Shown: positions 8,734 through 20,900, numbered from the stretch's first letter. The stretch: DNA of 64,000 bases from Desulfovibrio sp. An276 (GCF_002159665.1 NZ_NFJC01000010.1:16839-80838), one strand, 5' to 3'. Program-made: numbers and translations. The notes: a model not told the origin generated them from the letters alone.

Positions 8734-11238
8734 TCAGACTTCTTCCGCCATCCTGTTCAGAACTTCGAGCAACTGGCGGGCTGTGCGTATGCTGTTGAAA
8801 GTGTTCATGGAAACGCGCAGACCAAAAACGCTTTCCACCTCGGTCAGGATTTCCACTGCTGTCATGGAGCTTCCCCCAAGGGCATAGAAATCGTCGTCCA
8901 GTCCCAGCTCCGGAAGCTCGAAAGCCGCACGCCAGATATTCAGGACAAGCTCCTCCGGAGAAGATTCCTCTTCCGGATCCGCACTGCCTTCGGACTTTTC
9001 CCCGGCGCTGGTCATGTCCCCTGTATCCGTGTCCTGTCTGAGGGACAGCCAGTAGGAAATGCGGGCAAAGGGATAGAGGGGAAGGGCCAGCCTGCGGGCA
9101 CTGTTGCGTGCAAGAACGGGATTCAGTCCCGCGGCAAAAAGCGCCGCGCAAAGGGCTGCCAGGGGAAGGGGCTCATCGCCTGTCATGCGCAGCACAAGCT
9201 CATTGCCACGCCCCCCAGGCAGCAGGGAGGCGTGCTTTCCCAAAACCGGGAATCTTGTGACAAGGTCCCCGGGAGTTTCCCTTTCTGCGAAAAGCTCGAC
9301 ACGCGTGTCCCCGGCAGGCACGGCCCTGAGCAGGACAGGCACTGCTCCCTGGGAAAGCCCGGGCAGGGACGGGATGTCCTCCTTTTCGCAACCATGAACA
9401 ATCTGGCAGGAATCCGGCAAAATATCCCGAACAGGGCGCACAAGGGATATGTTCTCCTCGTCCCCGACAAGGACAAGAAGGGGTGCCACTGCGCTTCGGA
9501 CAAGAAACGAGGCGATTTCTTCTGCCTGCCCGGCACTCACACCCTTTTCAAGAACCAGGACAAGTGCGCCACCATGGGGGGTGTGTCCGGTATACAGACC
9601 CTCTGCCGCATCCGTGGATGCCTTTCCCTTTCGCTCAAGAAGCGTCCTTGCCATGGAAATGCGATCGTTGCCGGCAAGCGCACAGCGGCAGGGGAAGAGG
9701 CTTCGCCCGTGGCGCAGGTTCCAGGCTACCTCCCCGAGAGACAGACCGGGATTGGAGAGCAGGTATTCGCCCCACAGGGCAAGGCAGCGCTCAAGGCCTT
9801 CGGCATTGGGGGCGCTGAACATGAGGACAGTGTCGGGCTCACGCTCCTCTTCTGTCACAATGTCCATGCATTGTGGCCTCAGGTCGGACGCTCTGTAAAC
9901 AGCCGCGTCCCTTGCCCAGACAGGCGTTTCCTCCACCACAAGATGGCAGTTTGTGCCACCGAAGCCAAAGGCGCTGACGCCTGCCAGACGGGGAGCAGTG
10001 CCTGTCCATGGCTCGTTTTCGCAGGCAATGCGAAAACGGGTCGTATCCATCTGCAGCGCGGGGTTCAGGGAACGGAAATTGATGGTCGGGGGGATGTGCC
10101 CGTGCCGGAGCATGAGGATGACCTTGAGCAGGGAGGCCATGCCTGCCGCATTGCCCAGATGTCCCAGGTTGCCCTTGAGGGAACCTATGGGGCAGGCAGA
10201 TTCCCTTTGGTCAAACACTTTGGAAAGGCCGGCAATTTCAATGGGATCTCCAAGGTAGGTACCAGTGCCGTGTGCTTCCACATAGCCAATGTCCCTGCTT
10301 TCCACACCTGCCATGGTCTGGGCAAGGCGCAGGGCAATGGCCTGGCCCTCGGCACTGGGGGCGCCAAAGCCGGCCCTGCGGCTGCCGTCATTGCTGACAC
10401 CATAGCCGCGGATGATCGCTTCTATCCGATCTCCGGCCATGAGGGCGTCTTCAAGCCGCTTGAGTACCACTGCTCCCGCTCCCTCGCCGGGCAGTGTTCC
10501 GGAAGCCGCAGCGTCAAAGGGGCGGCAGTGGCCGTCCGGCGAGAGGATGCCACCGGATTCGGCCACATAGCCCCATCCCCTGGGGTTGATGACCGAGGCT
10601 GTGGCGGCCAGGGCCACGTCGCAGCTGAAGTCCAGAAGGTGCTGGCATGCAGAGGCAACAAGCACAAGTCCGGTGGAGCAGGCAGTCTGTATGTTCAGGC
10701 TCGGGCCGGTAAAACCGAATTTGTAGGAGATCCATGAACTCAGGAAATCCTGGCCGTTGACTATGGCAGCCTTGTGAAAGGCTGTGCCCGTGTTGTTGAA
10801 TGCATTGGGACCGACATTGCACAGCCAGTAGGAGCTCGGCGCTGCCCCGGCAAAAACGCCGACGCGCACGGAACCGTTTTCCAGGCGATCCGGGGCGTAG
10901 CCAGCCTGCTCAAGGGCATGCCAGGACGTTTCCAGCATAAGGCGCAGCTGGGGATCCATGTCCAGCGCTTCGCCTGTGCTCAGCCCGAAAAAGGGGGCGT
11001 CGAACTTGTCCACATCCTCCATCTGTGCGCAAACGGGTACAAAGGCAGGATGCGAGGCGTAGGCCCTGTTGCAGCCGCTTGCCTCGAGTTCCTCGCTGGT
11101 GAGGCGTCTGGCTGCCTCAAAGCCGGCGCACAGGTTGTGCCAGAAGGTCTCCAGATCGGGAGCCTTGCAGAAACGACCGGCCATGCCGACAACGGCAACG
11201 GCATTGCAGTATTCTTCTTCAAGCCAGGGTTGCTTCAT
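8734..11238 (-). CDS. Polyketide synthase module KS-ACP without acyltransferase
   Basis: This 834-residue protein has a complete ketosynthase: TACSTGL with active Cys187, EAHGTGT with His323, and NLGHLGNAAG with His360. After the KS a region of about 300 residues resembles only KS-AT linker sequence and ends in LPLYPFARISYWL, the motif that normally closes an AT. No AT active-site GHSxG was found. A carrier domain follows (YALGGSS, Ser about 790). The extender unit would have to come from an acyltransferase acting in trans, or the KS may be a non-elongating transfer station. The ATG at 11238 (GAAGG upstream) overlaps the end of the preceding NRPS gene by 20 bases, indicating translational coupling. 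Confidence 0.92.
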   Translation of the reverse strand: MKQPWLEEEYCNAVAVVGMAGRFCKAPDLETFWHNLCAGFEAARRLTSEELEASGCNRAYASHPAFVPVCAQMEDVDKFDAPFFGLSTGEALDMDPQLRLMLETSWHALEQAGYAPDRLENGSVRVGVFAGAAPSSYWLCNVGPNAFNNTGTAFHKAAIVNGQDFLSSWISYKFGFTGPSLNIQTACSTGLVLVASACQHLLDFSCDVALAATASVINPRGWGYVAESGGILSPDGHCRPFDAAASGTLPGEGAGAVVLKRLEDALMAGDRIEAIIRGYGVSNDGSRRAGFGAPSAEGQAIALRLAQTMAGVESRDIGYVEAHGTGTYLGDPIEIAGLSKVFDQRESACPIGSLKGNLGHLGNAAGMASLLKVILMLRHGHIPPTINFRSLNPALQMDTTRFRIACENEPWTGTAPRLAGVSAFGFGGTNCHLVVEETPVWARDAAVYRASDLRPQCMDIVTEEEREPDTVLMFSAPNAEGLERCLALWGEYLLSNPGLSLGEVAWNLRHGRSLFPCRCALAGNDRISMARTLLERKGKASTDAAEGLYTGHTPHGGALVLVLEKGVSAGQAEEIASFLVRSAVAPLLVLVGDEENISLVRPVRDILPDSCQIVHGCEKEDIPSLPGLSQGAVPVLLRAVPAGDTRVELFAERETPGDLVTRFPVLGKHASLLPGGRGNELVLRMTGDEPLPLAALCAALFAAGLNPVLARNSARRLALPLYPFARISYWLSLRQDTDTGDMTSAGEKSEGSADPEEESSPEELVLNIWRAAFELPELGLDDDFYALGGSSMTAVEILTEVESVFGLRVSMNTFNSIRTARQLLEVLNRMAEEV

Positions 11239-14200
11239 GGGACCTTCTCACTTGTTTGCGGTTGTTGCGTGCGGCCCGCGCAGCGTGCTGCCTGGCCTGA
11301 AAGTTTTCCTCTGTCCGGGACTTGCGGGCATTGGTCCTTGACTCAAGGCTTGAGCTAACGACCATGGTCAGTTCCTGCAGGCTCGGGTAGAGAAAGACCC
11401 CGGCCACCCCTATGTCTACCTGGAAGGAACTGGCTATGCGTTCCTGGATGAGCGGGGCCATGACGGATGTTCCGCCCAGATCAAAGAAGTTGGCGTTGGG
11501 ATCGGCGTTTTCGGTCTGCAGGATGCTGTTCCAGATGCGCGCCATGGTCGGAGCTATGTCTCCGCAGGCAGCACCCGAGCCTGCCTCTGCGGAGCCGTCC
11601 CTGTTCCGCGCGCATGTCCCGCCAGTTTCCATGCGCAGGGGACCTGTTTCGCAAAACGCGTTGCGCAGGGGATGGGGCAGAAGATGCGGCTCGATCTGTC
11701 CCTGAGTCACAAGCTCGTACTGTGGATGGGGCGTGCGCAAAAGCAGGCTTTGCCAGCCCATGTCTTCGGGCTCAAGGCCTATGATCCCCATGTCCCTGCC
11801 GGAAGCGAGAGCCCTGTGCAAAAGAGTGAAGGCCCGGGTTTCTGTCAGGGCATCCTGCGCCTTTTCCCTGCCGGGACCTGTCTTCCAGTCCGGAAGCGCA
11901 AAGACAAGGAAGGTGTGCGGGGAGCGGAGATTGGCCCGCATGGCAGCCTGACACAGGGAGGCAAAGACTCTTGCCCTGTCTGCCAGATGTTTTTTGGAAC
12001 ATGTGTCCGCGACAAGCAGGTTGAGGCAGGGGACACCTTCCGGAAGCTCTGGAGCCTGCGGACAAGCTGCTACATCGGCAATAATGCGCACGACACTGCC
12101 AATGGGCCCGGAAGCGCCGTTTTCTGTCCAGGGGCAGGTCCTGACACTGCCAAGCTCCGCGCAAAGTCTGATGGCGTTTACCCCCTTGAGAAGGAAGCGG
12201 CAGCCCTCATGCCGCAGGAAGAGCGAGAGGCAGCGATTGTCCAGACTGCTGCCGGAAAGCAGAACAAGGCACTCTTTTCCCGAGGCAAAGACTGGGGTTT
12301 CCCAGGAAGTTTCCTGCTTGGGCAGTCTGAGGGCCGTCATGCCGCGCAGGTCTTGCGCTGGCACATGGAGCAGCGTATCGGCTTCCCTGTCCTGCAAGGT
12401 TTCGAGACTGGCGTTCGGGAGAACGCGATGCACGAATTCCGGGCTGTAGAAGGGGATGTCGAGCAAAGATTTGCGGCACACGGTGCCATCGCTGCGTCTT
12501 GGCACATGGTCTATGTGCATGATGTGCCGTGGTTGCAAAGCCTCGGGAAGACTTTCCAGAAGATCCGTGTGTACTAGGCCGCGCCCGACCCAGGCAACCA
12601 TTTCTCCCTCCTCGTGGACAACCGAGGAGAGCAGGGAGGAGTGGGCGGGAACAAGAAGGCCAAGGGCACAGTCTGGCTGAGCCTGCCCCTGCATTTGGGC
12701 CAGATCCCTCATCACCTGGTCCAGATGAACCGCATGGCCATGTCTCCAGAGCAGGGGGCTTGACCCCCCGGGCAGCGGAAGGGCGACCAGGCCTTGCCCA
12801 AGGCTTGTCAGTCCCCTGGCCGGCCCGTCGTGAACAGGCGTGAAGGCTTTTTGCGTGACGGGAGTCGGCAAAAGTTCTGTCGAGGCCGCAATGTATGTCA
12901 TCCTGTCCGAGACAAGATCCTGTGCGCGGGCAACAACAAGGGAGGATTCTGAGCCCAGCTGAAGCAGCATGCTCAGGCAAGCGCCTTCGCCGGCATGTAC
13001 TCTGGCAAGCTGTTGCGCCGTGGGCAGATGGTTGACAAGGAGCACATCGGCGCTCCCGGACATCTCTCCGGGCTCTTCCGGCCAGCGTGTCTGCACCCAC
13101 AGGACAGGATTCGCAAAAGCTGTTGCGCGTGCCTGCTCCGGTGTCAGGCAGGGGCAGCCGCACAAATCGCAGGCTTTTGCCACAAGATCCGTGAAGGGAC
13201 CGGCGTCACGCAAAATCACGGCCGCGTAGCGGGCAAGATCCAGACATTGGCCGAGTTTCTGGGCAAGGGGCACGTCCTTTTGGGGAGAAGAATCCCGACA
13301 ATTGGCAATATTCTCGGGTTTCCCCTGGCTGTCCGCAAGGAGAAGATCGCACAGGCAGTCCACATAGGCATGAAGCAGTGCCTGCGCGTGTTCTTCCCGA
13401 TAGAGGGATGCATCGTACTCGAGATGGGCAACTATGCCTTCTTCGCCGTAATCCCACAGCACAAAGGCCAGATCGTAGGCCGAAATGGGATCTTCAGGCA
13501 GACGGGCGGTGACAGCGCTGTGGACGCCGGACGCAAAGGCATTCTGCAGTGTCAGAAAAATCTGGCTCAGGGGATGGCGGGCCTTCTGCCTTTTCACCTG
13601 TGCGGCAGCCACAATATCCTGAAAGGGCAGCATCTGGTGGTCCAGGGCCTGCACAAGGCAATCCTGGCTCTGGCACATGTTTTCCGTCATGGAGGCATGG
13701 GGATTGAAGGGGCAGACCAGGGGCAGCACATTGACAAAGCAGCCCACGACACGTTCAAGCCCCGGCAGCTGCCTGTTTGCGGCCACTGTGAGGATGGGAG
13801 CGTGTGTCTGGCCGCAGACCCTGTACAGCAAGAGGCGCAGGGCCGTATGCAGGGCTGCAAAGAGGCTGCAGCCCCTGGCTGCGGCGAAGCGCTGCACCTT
13901 TTCCTTCACCTGTGCCGAAATGCGCACCCGGCATAGTCTGTGCCCGGTCTCCTTTGGCATGGTTCCGCGCACATAGTCCGAGCGTATGCGGTGACACTGG
14001 GGGACACTCTGCACAAGGTCTGTCCAAAAGGCCAACTGATGGCTTTTGATATGGGACAGCCCCTTCTGCGCAAGCCATGCGGCAAAGCTGGGATAGGTGA
14101 CGGGAGGAAGGATATCTTCTGTTTCCTTGCCGGACAGGCAGTCCAGAAGATGGGCCAGGTCACTTGCCAGCAGCCCCATGGACCAGCCGTCCATGATGAT

Positions 14201-14905
14201 GTGGTGCAGCCCCAGAACCAGGGTCGAACGCCTGTGTTGCGGATGGGGAAAGATTGCCGCCCGCCACAGTGGGGCCCTGGCGAGATCATAGCCCGAAGTG
14301 CGAAAGGCTTTTCGGCAGGCCTCGATGTCTGCCTCTCTGTCCGACTCCCTTCCTGACTGGAAGATGGTTACGGGCAGGGGGCATGAGGGAGCGATTTCCA
14401 GCACGGAAAGGCTTTGCGAAAAATTATGAAATAAAATTCCGTTTCCCTTTTCGTTTTTTCTGACAACCCGCGCGCGCAGCATGGGGTGTCGAGTCATGAG
14501 AGAGCGCAAGGCCTCCTGCACAAGCCTGCCCCCTGGATCGGCAACTGGCAGGGCAAGCTCGAAAACACCGACCTGATTGACAATGGCGTGTTCCCCCTGG
14601 CTTGTCAGCAGGGCAAAGATTTCCTGATAGGGCGTGAGGGGGGCTTCATGTATTGCGCTGGCCCCTGGGTTCCTTTGCCACTCGGCCCAGGAGGCCGCGA
14701 GTTCCCGGGCCGAGTGTTTCCTGCGCAGGGTGCGGACAAGAGAGAACTTGTGCCTGCGCAAGTGAAGGCGTTCCTCCTGCGTCAGGGTATTGGCCCTGAC
14801 ATACAGCCTGCCGTCACGCAGTTCCAGCTCGGCCCCCTTTCTGGCGCACAAATCGAGAAGTTCGGTATCGTCAGGGAACATCGACTTTTCCATGCATTCA
14901 CCCAT
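11219..14905 (-). CDS. NRPS: docking-C-degenerate A-PCP
   Basis: About 1,228 residues. The first 60 or so form a TubC-type N-terminal docking domain (LDLCARKGAELELRDGRLYV). A condensation domain follows with an intact HHIIMDG near 234-240. The next 600 residues contain no ATP-binding SGSTGxPKG motif. One stretch reads like a relic of the A-domain C-terminal lobe (WRHGHAVHLDQV, then DHVPRRSDGTVCRKSL in place of A10). A later stretch ending near PHPQYELVTQGQIEPHLLP faintly recalls the structural half of a ketoreductase. A carrier domain is intact (FFDLGGTS, Ser about 1147). The chosen ATG at 14905 has GGAGG ten bases upstream; a longer frame starts at 14980 inside the previous gene. With no working A domain, the carrier must be loaded in trans or skipped. 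Confidence 0.88.
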   Translation of the reverse strand: MGECMEKSMFPDDTELLDLCARKGAELELRDGRLYVRANTLTQEERLHLRRHKFSLVRTLRRKHSARELAASWAEWQRNPGASAIHEAPLTPYQEIFALLTSQGEHAIVNQVGVFELALPVADPGGRLVQEALRSLMTRHPMLRARVVRKNEKGNGILFHNFSQSLSVLEIAPSCPLPVTIFQSGRESDREADIEACRKAFRTSGYDLARAPLWRAAIFPHPQHRRSTLVLGLHHIIMDGWSMGLLASDLAHLLDCLSGKETEDILPPVTYPSFAAWLAQKGLSHIKSHQLAFWTDLVQSVPQCHRIRSDYVRGTMPKETGHRLCRVRISAQVKEKVQRFAAARGCSLFAALHTALRLLLYRVCGQTHAPILTVAANRQLPGLERVVGCFVNVLPLVCPFNPHASMTENMCQSQDCLVQALDHQMLPFQDIVAAAQVKRQKARHPLSQIFLTLQNAFASGVHSAVTARLPEDPISAYDLAFVLWDYGEEGIVAHLEYDASLYREEHAQALLHAYVDCLCDLLLADSQGKPENIANCRDSSPQKDVPLAQKLGQCLDLARYAAVILRDAGPFTDLVAKACDLCGCPCLTPEQARATAFANPVLWVQTRWPEEPGEMSGSADVLLVNHLPTAQQLARVHAGEGACLSMLLQLGSESSLVVARAQDLVSDRMTYIAASTELLPTPVTQKAFTPVHDGPARGLTSLGQGLVALPLPGGSSPLLWRHGHAVHLDQVMRDLAQMQGQAQPDCALGLLVPAHSSLLSSVVHEEGEMVAWVGRGLVHTDLLESLPEALQPRHIMHIDHVPRRSDGTVCRKSLLDIPFYSPEFVHRVLPNASLETLQDREADTLLHVPAQDLRGMTALRLPKQETSWETPVFASGKECLVLLSGSSLDNRCLSLFLRHEGCRFLLKGVNAIRLCAELGSVRTCPWTENGASGPIGSVVRIIADVAACPQAPELPEGVPCLNLLVADTCSKKHLADRARVFASLCQAAMRANLRSPHTFLVFALPDWKTGPGREKAQDALTETRAFTLLHRALASGRDMGIIGLEPEDMGWQSLLLRTPHPQYELVTQGQIEPHLLPHPLRNAFCETGPLRMETGGTCARNRDGSAEAGSGAACGDIAPTMARIWNSILQTENADPNANFFDLGGTSVMAPLIQERIASSFQVDIGVAGVFLYPSLQELTMVVSSSLESRTNARKSRTEENFQARQHAARAARNNRKQVRRSHEATLA

Positions 14906-14910
14906 AGCTT

Positions 14911-17900
14911 CTACACCTCCTCCCATGCACAGTCTTCTTCCGGCACCTGCGTGCAGGCATGCAGGCGTTCCCCAAGGCAAAGAACCAGCTCCTCAAGAAC
15001 AGGATGGGCAAAAATGTCGTGTGCCTCGCATACTGTGCCCAATTCTTTGGAAAGCTCCAGGGCGAGGCTGACAGCCAGGAGGGAATGTCCCCCATCCAGG
15101 AAGAAATGGCTGCGACGTCCAGGGCGTCTTCCCAGGACCTTCAGCCATGCCCGGCCCACACTGCCTGCCACTGGATCGTCCGCCATCATTTCTGCGAAGT
15201 TTTCCGCTGTCCCAAACTCCTGCCCCTCTTTTTCCCTGTCCTCAAGCAAGCGTGCGTGTGCGAGCCTTTTCAGGGCTTCCATGTCCCTCTTGCCGCTGGC
15301 AGTGGTGGGGAAGGATGCACAGTGCAGGAACAGGGAAGGTATGAAGGCCTGGGGCAGACGGCCTGCAAGCGCCTGTCTCGTTGCAAACTCGTCCGGGCAG
15401 TCCCGGCCGCTCAGGCAGGCGCAGAGTATGTCCTGCGCATCCCCAATGGCGAAGACGCAGGCCTCATCGACATGAGGCAGGTCCTGCAGAACCTGTTCCA
15501 CTTCCTGCGGAGCAAGGCGCTGGCCGCGTATCTTGAGCTGGCGATCCATTCGTCCAAGACCAATGAGCTGCCCGTCCGCAGACCAGACTCCCAGATCGCC
15601 TGTGGCAAGCGTTCTTGTATCCGCTTCCGAAAAGGCTCGTGGCGAGCCGTTTTCTTCCAGATAGCCCAGCGCCAGTGCCTGTCCCTGGACAACGATTTCT
15701 CCCGGCACTCCCCAGGGCAGAACATGGCCTGCACTGTCCCTGACAAGGATCTTCGTTCCCGCAATTGGTCTTCCCAAGGGGACGTGCAGCCTGCGCTCGT
15801 CTTCGTCGCGCGTGGCGTACCAGGTGGCCTCGCCAGCGCATTCGGTACTACCATAGAAATTGAAGATGCGCGCGTTGGGGAACATTTCGCGCAGCTCCTG
15901 CAAAAGCGGGCCATGCAGGGCTTCTCCGCTGGAGATGAGCGATCTTATCCCGGCAAGGGGTCTCATGGCGTGCCTTGCGCAGGCTGCCAGTACCCGCAGG
16001 GCGCTTGGCACGGACACAAGCCTTGTGACGCCTTCCTTTTCGATAAAGGCTGCGAGACGATCCATGTGCTGGACATCCTCGTCCGAAAGCACACTGACCG
16101 GAATGGCGTGCAAAAGTGGACCGAACAGTTCCGTTGTGGCGTCTATGAAGCTTATGTCAGCCCTTGCGCAGGCGCGTTCGTCCCTGCCATAGGGAACAGC
16201 CTCGCCCGCCCATTGCAGCCTGTTGAGAAGCGTTCCATGGCTCATCACCACGCCTTTGGGGATTCCGCTGGACCCGGAGGTGAAGAGAACAAGGGCAGGG
16301 GCATCGTCGGCAACGGGAGCAAAATCTGGCAGTTCCGCAAGCTGGGGAAGGCTTGCGAGAGCAAGGACTGCCGGTTTTGCAGGGCTGTTTTCCAGAAGTT
16401 CCCCTGCCTCATCCTCTTCCTGCACCACAAGAAGGGAAGATGCGGCAAGCGCAATCATGTCGCCTGCACGGCGCGAGGATTTGAGCCTGCTCAAGGGCAG
16501 GACACAGCGCCCGCAGCGCCAGACTGCCAGCATGGCCGCGACAAGCCAGGGCCCGCGCTCAAGGTACAGGGCAACGCTGCCCGGGGCTTTGTGCCCTTCA
16601 AGCGCTGCGGCAATCCTTTCCGCCATGGCGCGCAGTTCCCTGAATGTGCACTGATGGGCGCCGCCCAGGCAGACACGGTCGGGAAAGGTTGCTGCAACAT
16701 GCTCAAAGCGTTCCCACAACGAGGGCCAGGGGCTCGCCAGGCTGCGTCCAAGACTCCATTCTTCCATGCGTCCTGCCTCGTCTGGCGGGCAGATGGAAAC
16801 CCTGGCAAGGGGCATGTCCGGAGACTGGACGATCTGCCGGACAACATGGACAAGCCTCTGACAAAAGGCCTGCAGTGCCTCTTCCGTCCACCGGGGAGCC
16901 TGGGCTGTTGCCTCGAAGGCAGGATGCGTCCCGTCGCGCATGGCAACGTCCAGCTGCATGGCAGTGGCATGGCGGCCGCCGGAAACAGGGTGTATGTGCA
17001 TTCCCGAGCCGCTGACAACGGAATCTGCCGTATTGTCCTGGCTGAAGGCGCAGTCGAAAAGAGGGTGCTGCCCTGCCTGGCGATGCGGCTGTACCTCTCT
17101 GACCAAAAGGTCAAAGGGGACAATGGCATTGTCCGCTGCCTCCATGACTGCCGTACGGCACAGGGTCAGAAGCTCGCCGACGGTCCCGGCCTTTTCGGTT
17201 TGTACAATGAGAGGGACCGGGTTGACCATAAGGCTCACGATACCCTCGAGTTCCGGCCGCCCCCGCGATGCAGCGTAGGTCCCGAGCAGGAGGTTTTCTT
17301 CCCCGGACATGCGGCTCACAAGGATGGCGAAAGCGCAAAGTCCCACTATAAATGGCGTACTTGCGTGATTTCGCGCAAACTCGCGAACCTTTGCAACGCA
17401 TTCCGGCTCAAGGGCCTGCTCGTGATAAATCGTTGCCGCGGCACTGTCCCCGGCATCGACAGGGCCAGCCTGCAGAAGAGAGAAATCCGGCAGCTTGGGT
17501 GGGCGTACCCGCAAGAGCTTTCTTGCCAGTATGTCCAGGCGCCTTGCCACCAGTTCCCGGACAGGTCCGGACTGCTCCCAGTCGGCAAGATCCGCATAGT
17601 CGATTGCGGGTACAGGCTTGGAGGTGATGTGCGAATTGGTACCCTCATTGAGCGCTTCCTGCAGACTGTACAGAAAAATCTGCATGGACCAGCCGTCAAA
17701 GACTGCGTGGTGGATGGCGAGGCACAGCTCTGCCTCATTCTCCGAAAGAATCGCAAGGCCAGCCCGCAAAAGCGGTGCCCTGTCCAGCGCAAAGGCTTCC
17801 TCGCCAAGCTTGCGAAAGAAGGCGGCAACGCTGCCCGCGGCCGGGTTTTCAGCGTGCAGGACCTGCAGACGCACGGAGCAGGAAGCGTGAACGTGTTGTA

Positions 17901-20900
17901 CAACCCGGAAATTCTCCTGGCCTGACTTCTTTTCCTCCTGGGAGCGCAGCTCCCCATGCAGGGAGGTGCGCAGAGCCTCATGCCGCGCAATGACCCTGTT
18001 GAGGGCCTGTTCCAGAAGATCTTCCCTGATGGAGCCGGTAATGCGGAAGCGGAAGGAGAGGATGTAGAGGCTGCCGGGCCTGGTCTTCTCCTCAATCCAC
18101 AATCTGGTCTGGGCGTGCGTGGCCGGCACGATGAGCTCGTTGCCGGAGGATGCGGTGCGCCCAGGCGTGGGCTGTATGCAGGGCAAGATTTCCCCGCTCC
18201 CGGCATTTTTGCGGACGCGCTGTTCCACAAGTTCTGTCAGAAGGGCAGGAGCAGGATGCCTGAAGACATCCATGACCGAAAGTCCGCAGTCGCACGCAGC
18301 ACGCAGCGCGTTCAGAAGGCGGATGGCGGACAGGGAATCCCCTCCTGCCTCGAAGAAGTTGCTCTGTCCCGAGGCAGGAGCGGAACCAAGAACCTGTTTC
18401 CAGGCTTCGCAGACCATGGCTTCAGTCCCGTTTTTGGGCGTGTAGGAAGTTTCCTTCCTTTCGAATTGCCAGCCCTCTATGGCGCGGCGATCCAGTTTTC
18501 CGTTGGCCGTGAGGGGAAAGCCATCGCAAATCCCCACAAGGGAAGGAACCATGTATGCGGGAAGGTTTCTGGCTGCAAACGAGCGAATCTCCTCTTCCTC
18601 AAGACGTATTCCCGTCTTGGGCTGTATCCAGGCACACAGTCTTCTGACGCCCTGATCGCTTGTTCCGACAAGGACAACCGCCTCGTGAATGCCGGCATGC
18701 GCGCGCAGGACGTTTTCTATTTCGCTCAGCTCTATGCGGTAGCCGTGCATCTTGACCTGATTGTCCCTGCGGCCAAGAAATTCGATTACTCCATCCGGCC
18801 CCATGCGCCCCATGTCACCCGTGTGATACAGCCTTTCTCCCTCTTCCGTGAGCGAAAAGGACGCTTTTGTACGCTTCTCGTCGTGCAGGTATCCGAGCGA
18901 CATGTAGGGGCCCGTGCAGCACAGTTCGCCTGCGACACCACACGGGCAGAGCCTGCCGCCCTCGTTGCGAACCTGGTAGCCTGTGTTGGCAAAGGGCCTT
19001 CCGTAGGGGATGGAGGTCCAGGCCGGATCAATCCTCCTGACTGCGTGGGAAATGTTGGCCATGGAGATTTCAGTGGGGCCGCCTATGCTGAAGACGGCTG
19101 CCTGCGGAGCACGGCCAAGGAGGGAGGAAACCGTGGCGATGGGCAGCCAGTCTCCACCAAGGGTCACAAGGCGCAGGCTGGACAGATTCCGGGCCGGGGA
19201 ATTGGCATCCATATAGTCCATGAGCATGGTCATCATGGCTGGCACACTGTTCCAGAAGCCTACCTTGTGTCTGTGCAAAAGTGCGAGCCAGTGTTCCGGA
19301 TCCTTGCGCAGGTCATGGTCAGGAAAGACCAGTGGCATACCCCAAAGCAGGCAGCCCATGTAGTCCGGCATGGCCATGTCGTGGTGGAAAGGGGAAAGGG
19401 CCAGGGAAGGGGTGTCCTGTCCGAGAATCGCCATGCTGCCAATGTTCAGCACTGCGTTGGCAATTCCCGCGTAGGGTACCAGAACACCCTTGGGTGTTCC
19501 AGTGCTGCCGGAAGTATAGATGATGGCAAAGAGATCGGCCTCTGCCAGAGGCTGTGCCCCGGACAGGGGCGGCATGGAGTCCTTCCCTGAAAGACTGAAG
19601 GCCGGAATGTCCCAAAGCTTGCCCGATCGAGGCTCGGCCGAATCGGTAAGGACAAGGCTTGTCCCGCAGTCATGAGCAAGAGCCCGCAGTCTTGCTTCCG
19701 GAGCATTGCAGTCCAGTGGGACCACGACACCGCCAGCCGCCCGTACGGCCCAGGGAGCAAGGGCCTGCCAGCGCCCCTTTTTGAGTAGCAGGCACACGCG
19801 GGAACCGGCACAAAGGCCTGCCTTGCGCAAGGCTGCGCTCAGTTCCGCAGTCACGGCATGCACGTTTTCCCATGTCATGGAGCCCCGGCTGTCCGTTATG
19901 GCCGGAAGATTTCCCAGTCGCATGGCCCTCTGGGCAAGAATGTCCAGAAGGTCCTCTTCCGGGACAGGCAGTGCCGCGCCAGTCTCCACGCTGTAGGTGC
20001 AGCGTGCCCGCACCGACGTGTGCAGGGGAGCTGTCTCCTGCCAGGGGCTGTCGCTGCCAGCCATGGCCTTGATCAGGCGCACATACGTGGCAAACATGTT
20101 CATGGGCAGCTTGTCCGGAAAGATCTCGTCCAGCACGTCCCAGGACAGATGCAGCTCGTTGCGGATTCTGCCGTACTGGGCGTCTATCCACACCTGAGGC
20201 GTCTGTGTCAGGGTTCTGCGCACACTCCCCAGCTGCTCCAGGGCGCCAATCCAGGACGATTCTCTGCCCGAGCCTCCGCTCTCGGGCTCGCTTGTGAACA
20301 CATAGGGCATGCCTGTCTCGGGACCTGCCCCCGTGTGCTGGCGCCAGGCCCGCAGGACCGTGACACCGGAGACATGATCGTGCTCCAGATCCTGCCAGAC
20401 CTGCTTTTGTACTGTCCTGCAGCGGTCAAGGAAGGTCGAACCTGTGTCCGAAAGATCCATGGCCGTGAGGGAAAAGCTCGCGAATTCGCCCACGCAGCGA
20501 TCTATATCCTTGTGCACAGCGGGCCTGTTTATGCGGGGGACATTGATGGTGAAACGGCGTTCATAGGTCCAGTGTCCCAGGGTTTCGGCATAGCAGGCGA
20601 GCAGGAAGGCAGACAGTGTGAGATCGTGTCTGCGCAGGCGCGCCGTAAGCCTTGCGAACTCCTCTGCCCCGAGACGGGCCTCGTGCCGCCTGAACTCGGG
20701 ACCGGAGTCGCTCTTTGCCCTGCCTGCCGGCTGTCTGAGCGGCAGGACAGGGGCCGGGGGGAGGGAGGCAATTTTTTGCTGCCAGTAGGCAAGGCTTTCA
20801 CGGTAGCGGGCGCTCGAGCGAAAGTCTGCGCAGGCAAGAACATAGTCGCGGAATGAGCAGGCAGGGGCAGGGGGCAGGCTCTTTCCCCTGTACAGTGCGG

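Noticed and set aside
14959..17925. A 988-codon open frame on the plus strand opposite the bimodular NRPS
   Set aside because: Composition is typical of antisense reading; the minus strand has ordered NRPS motifs over the same bases.
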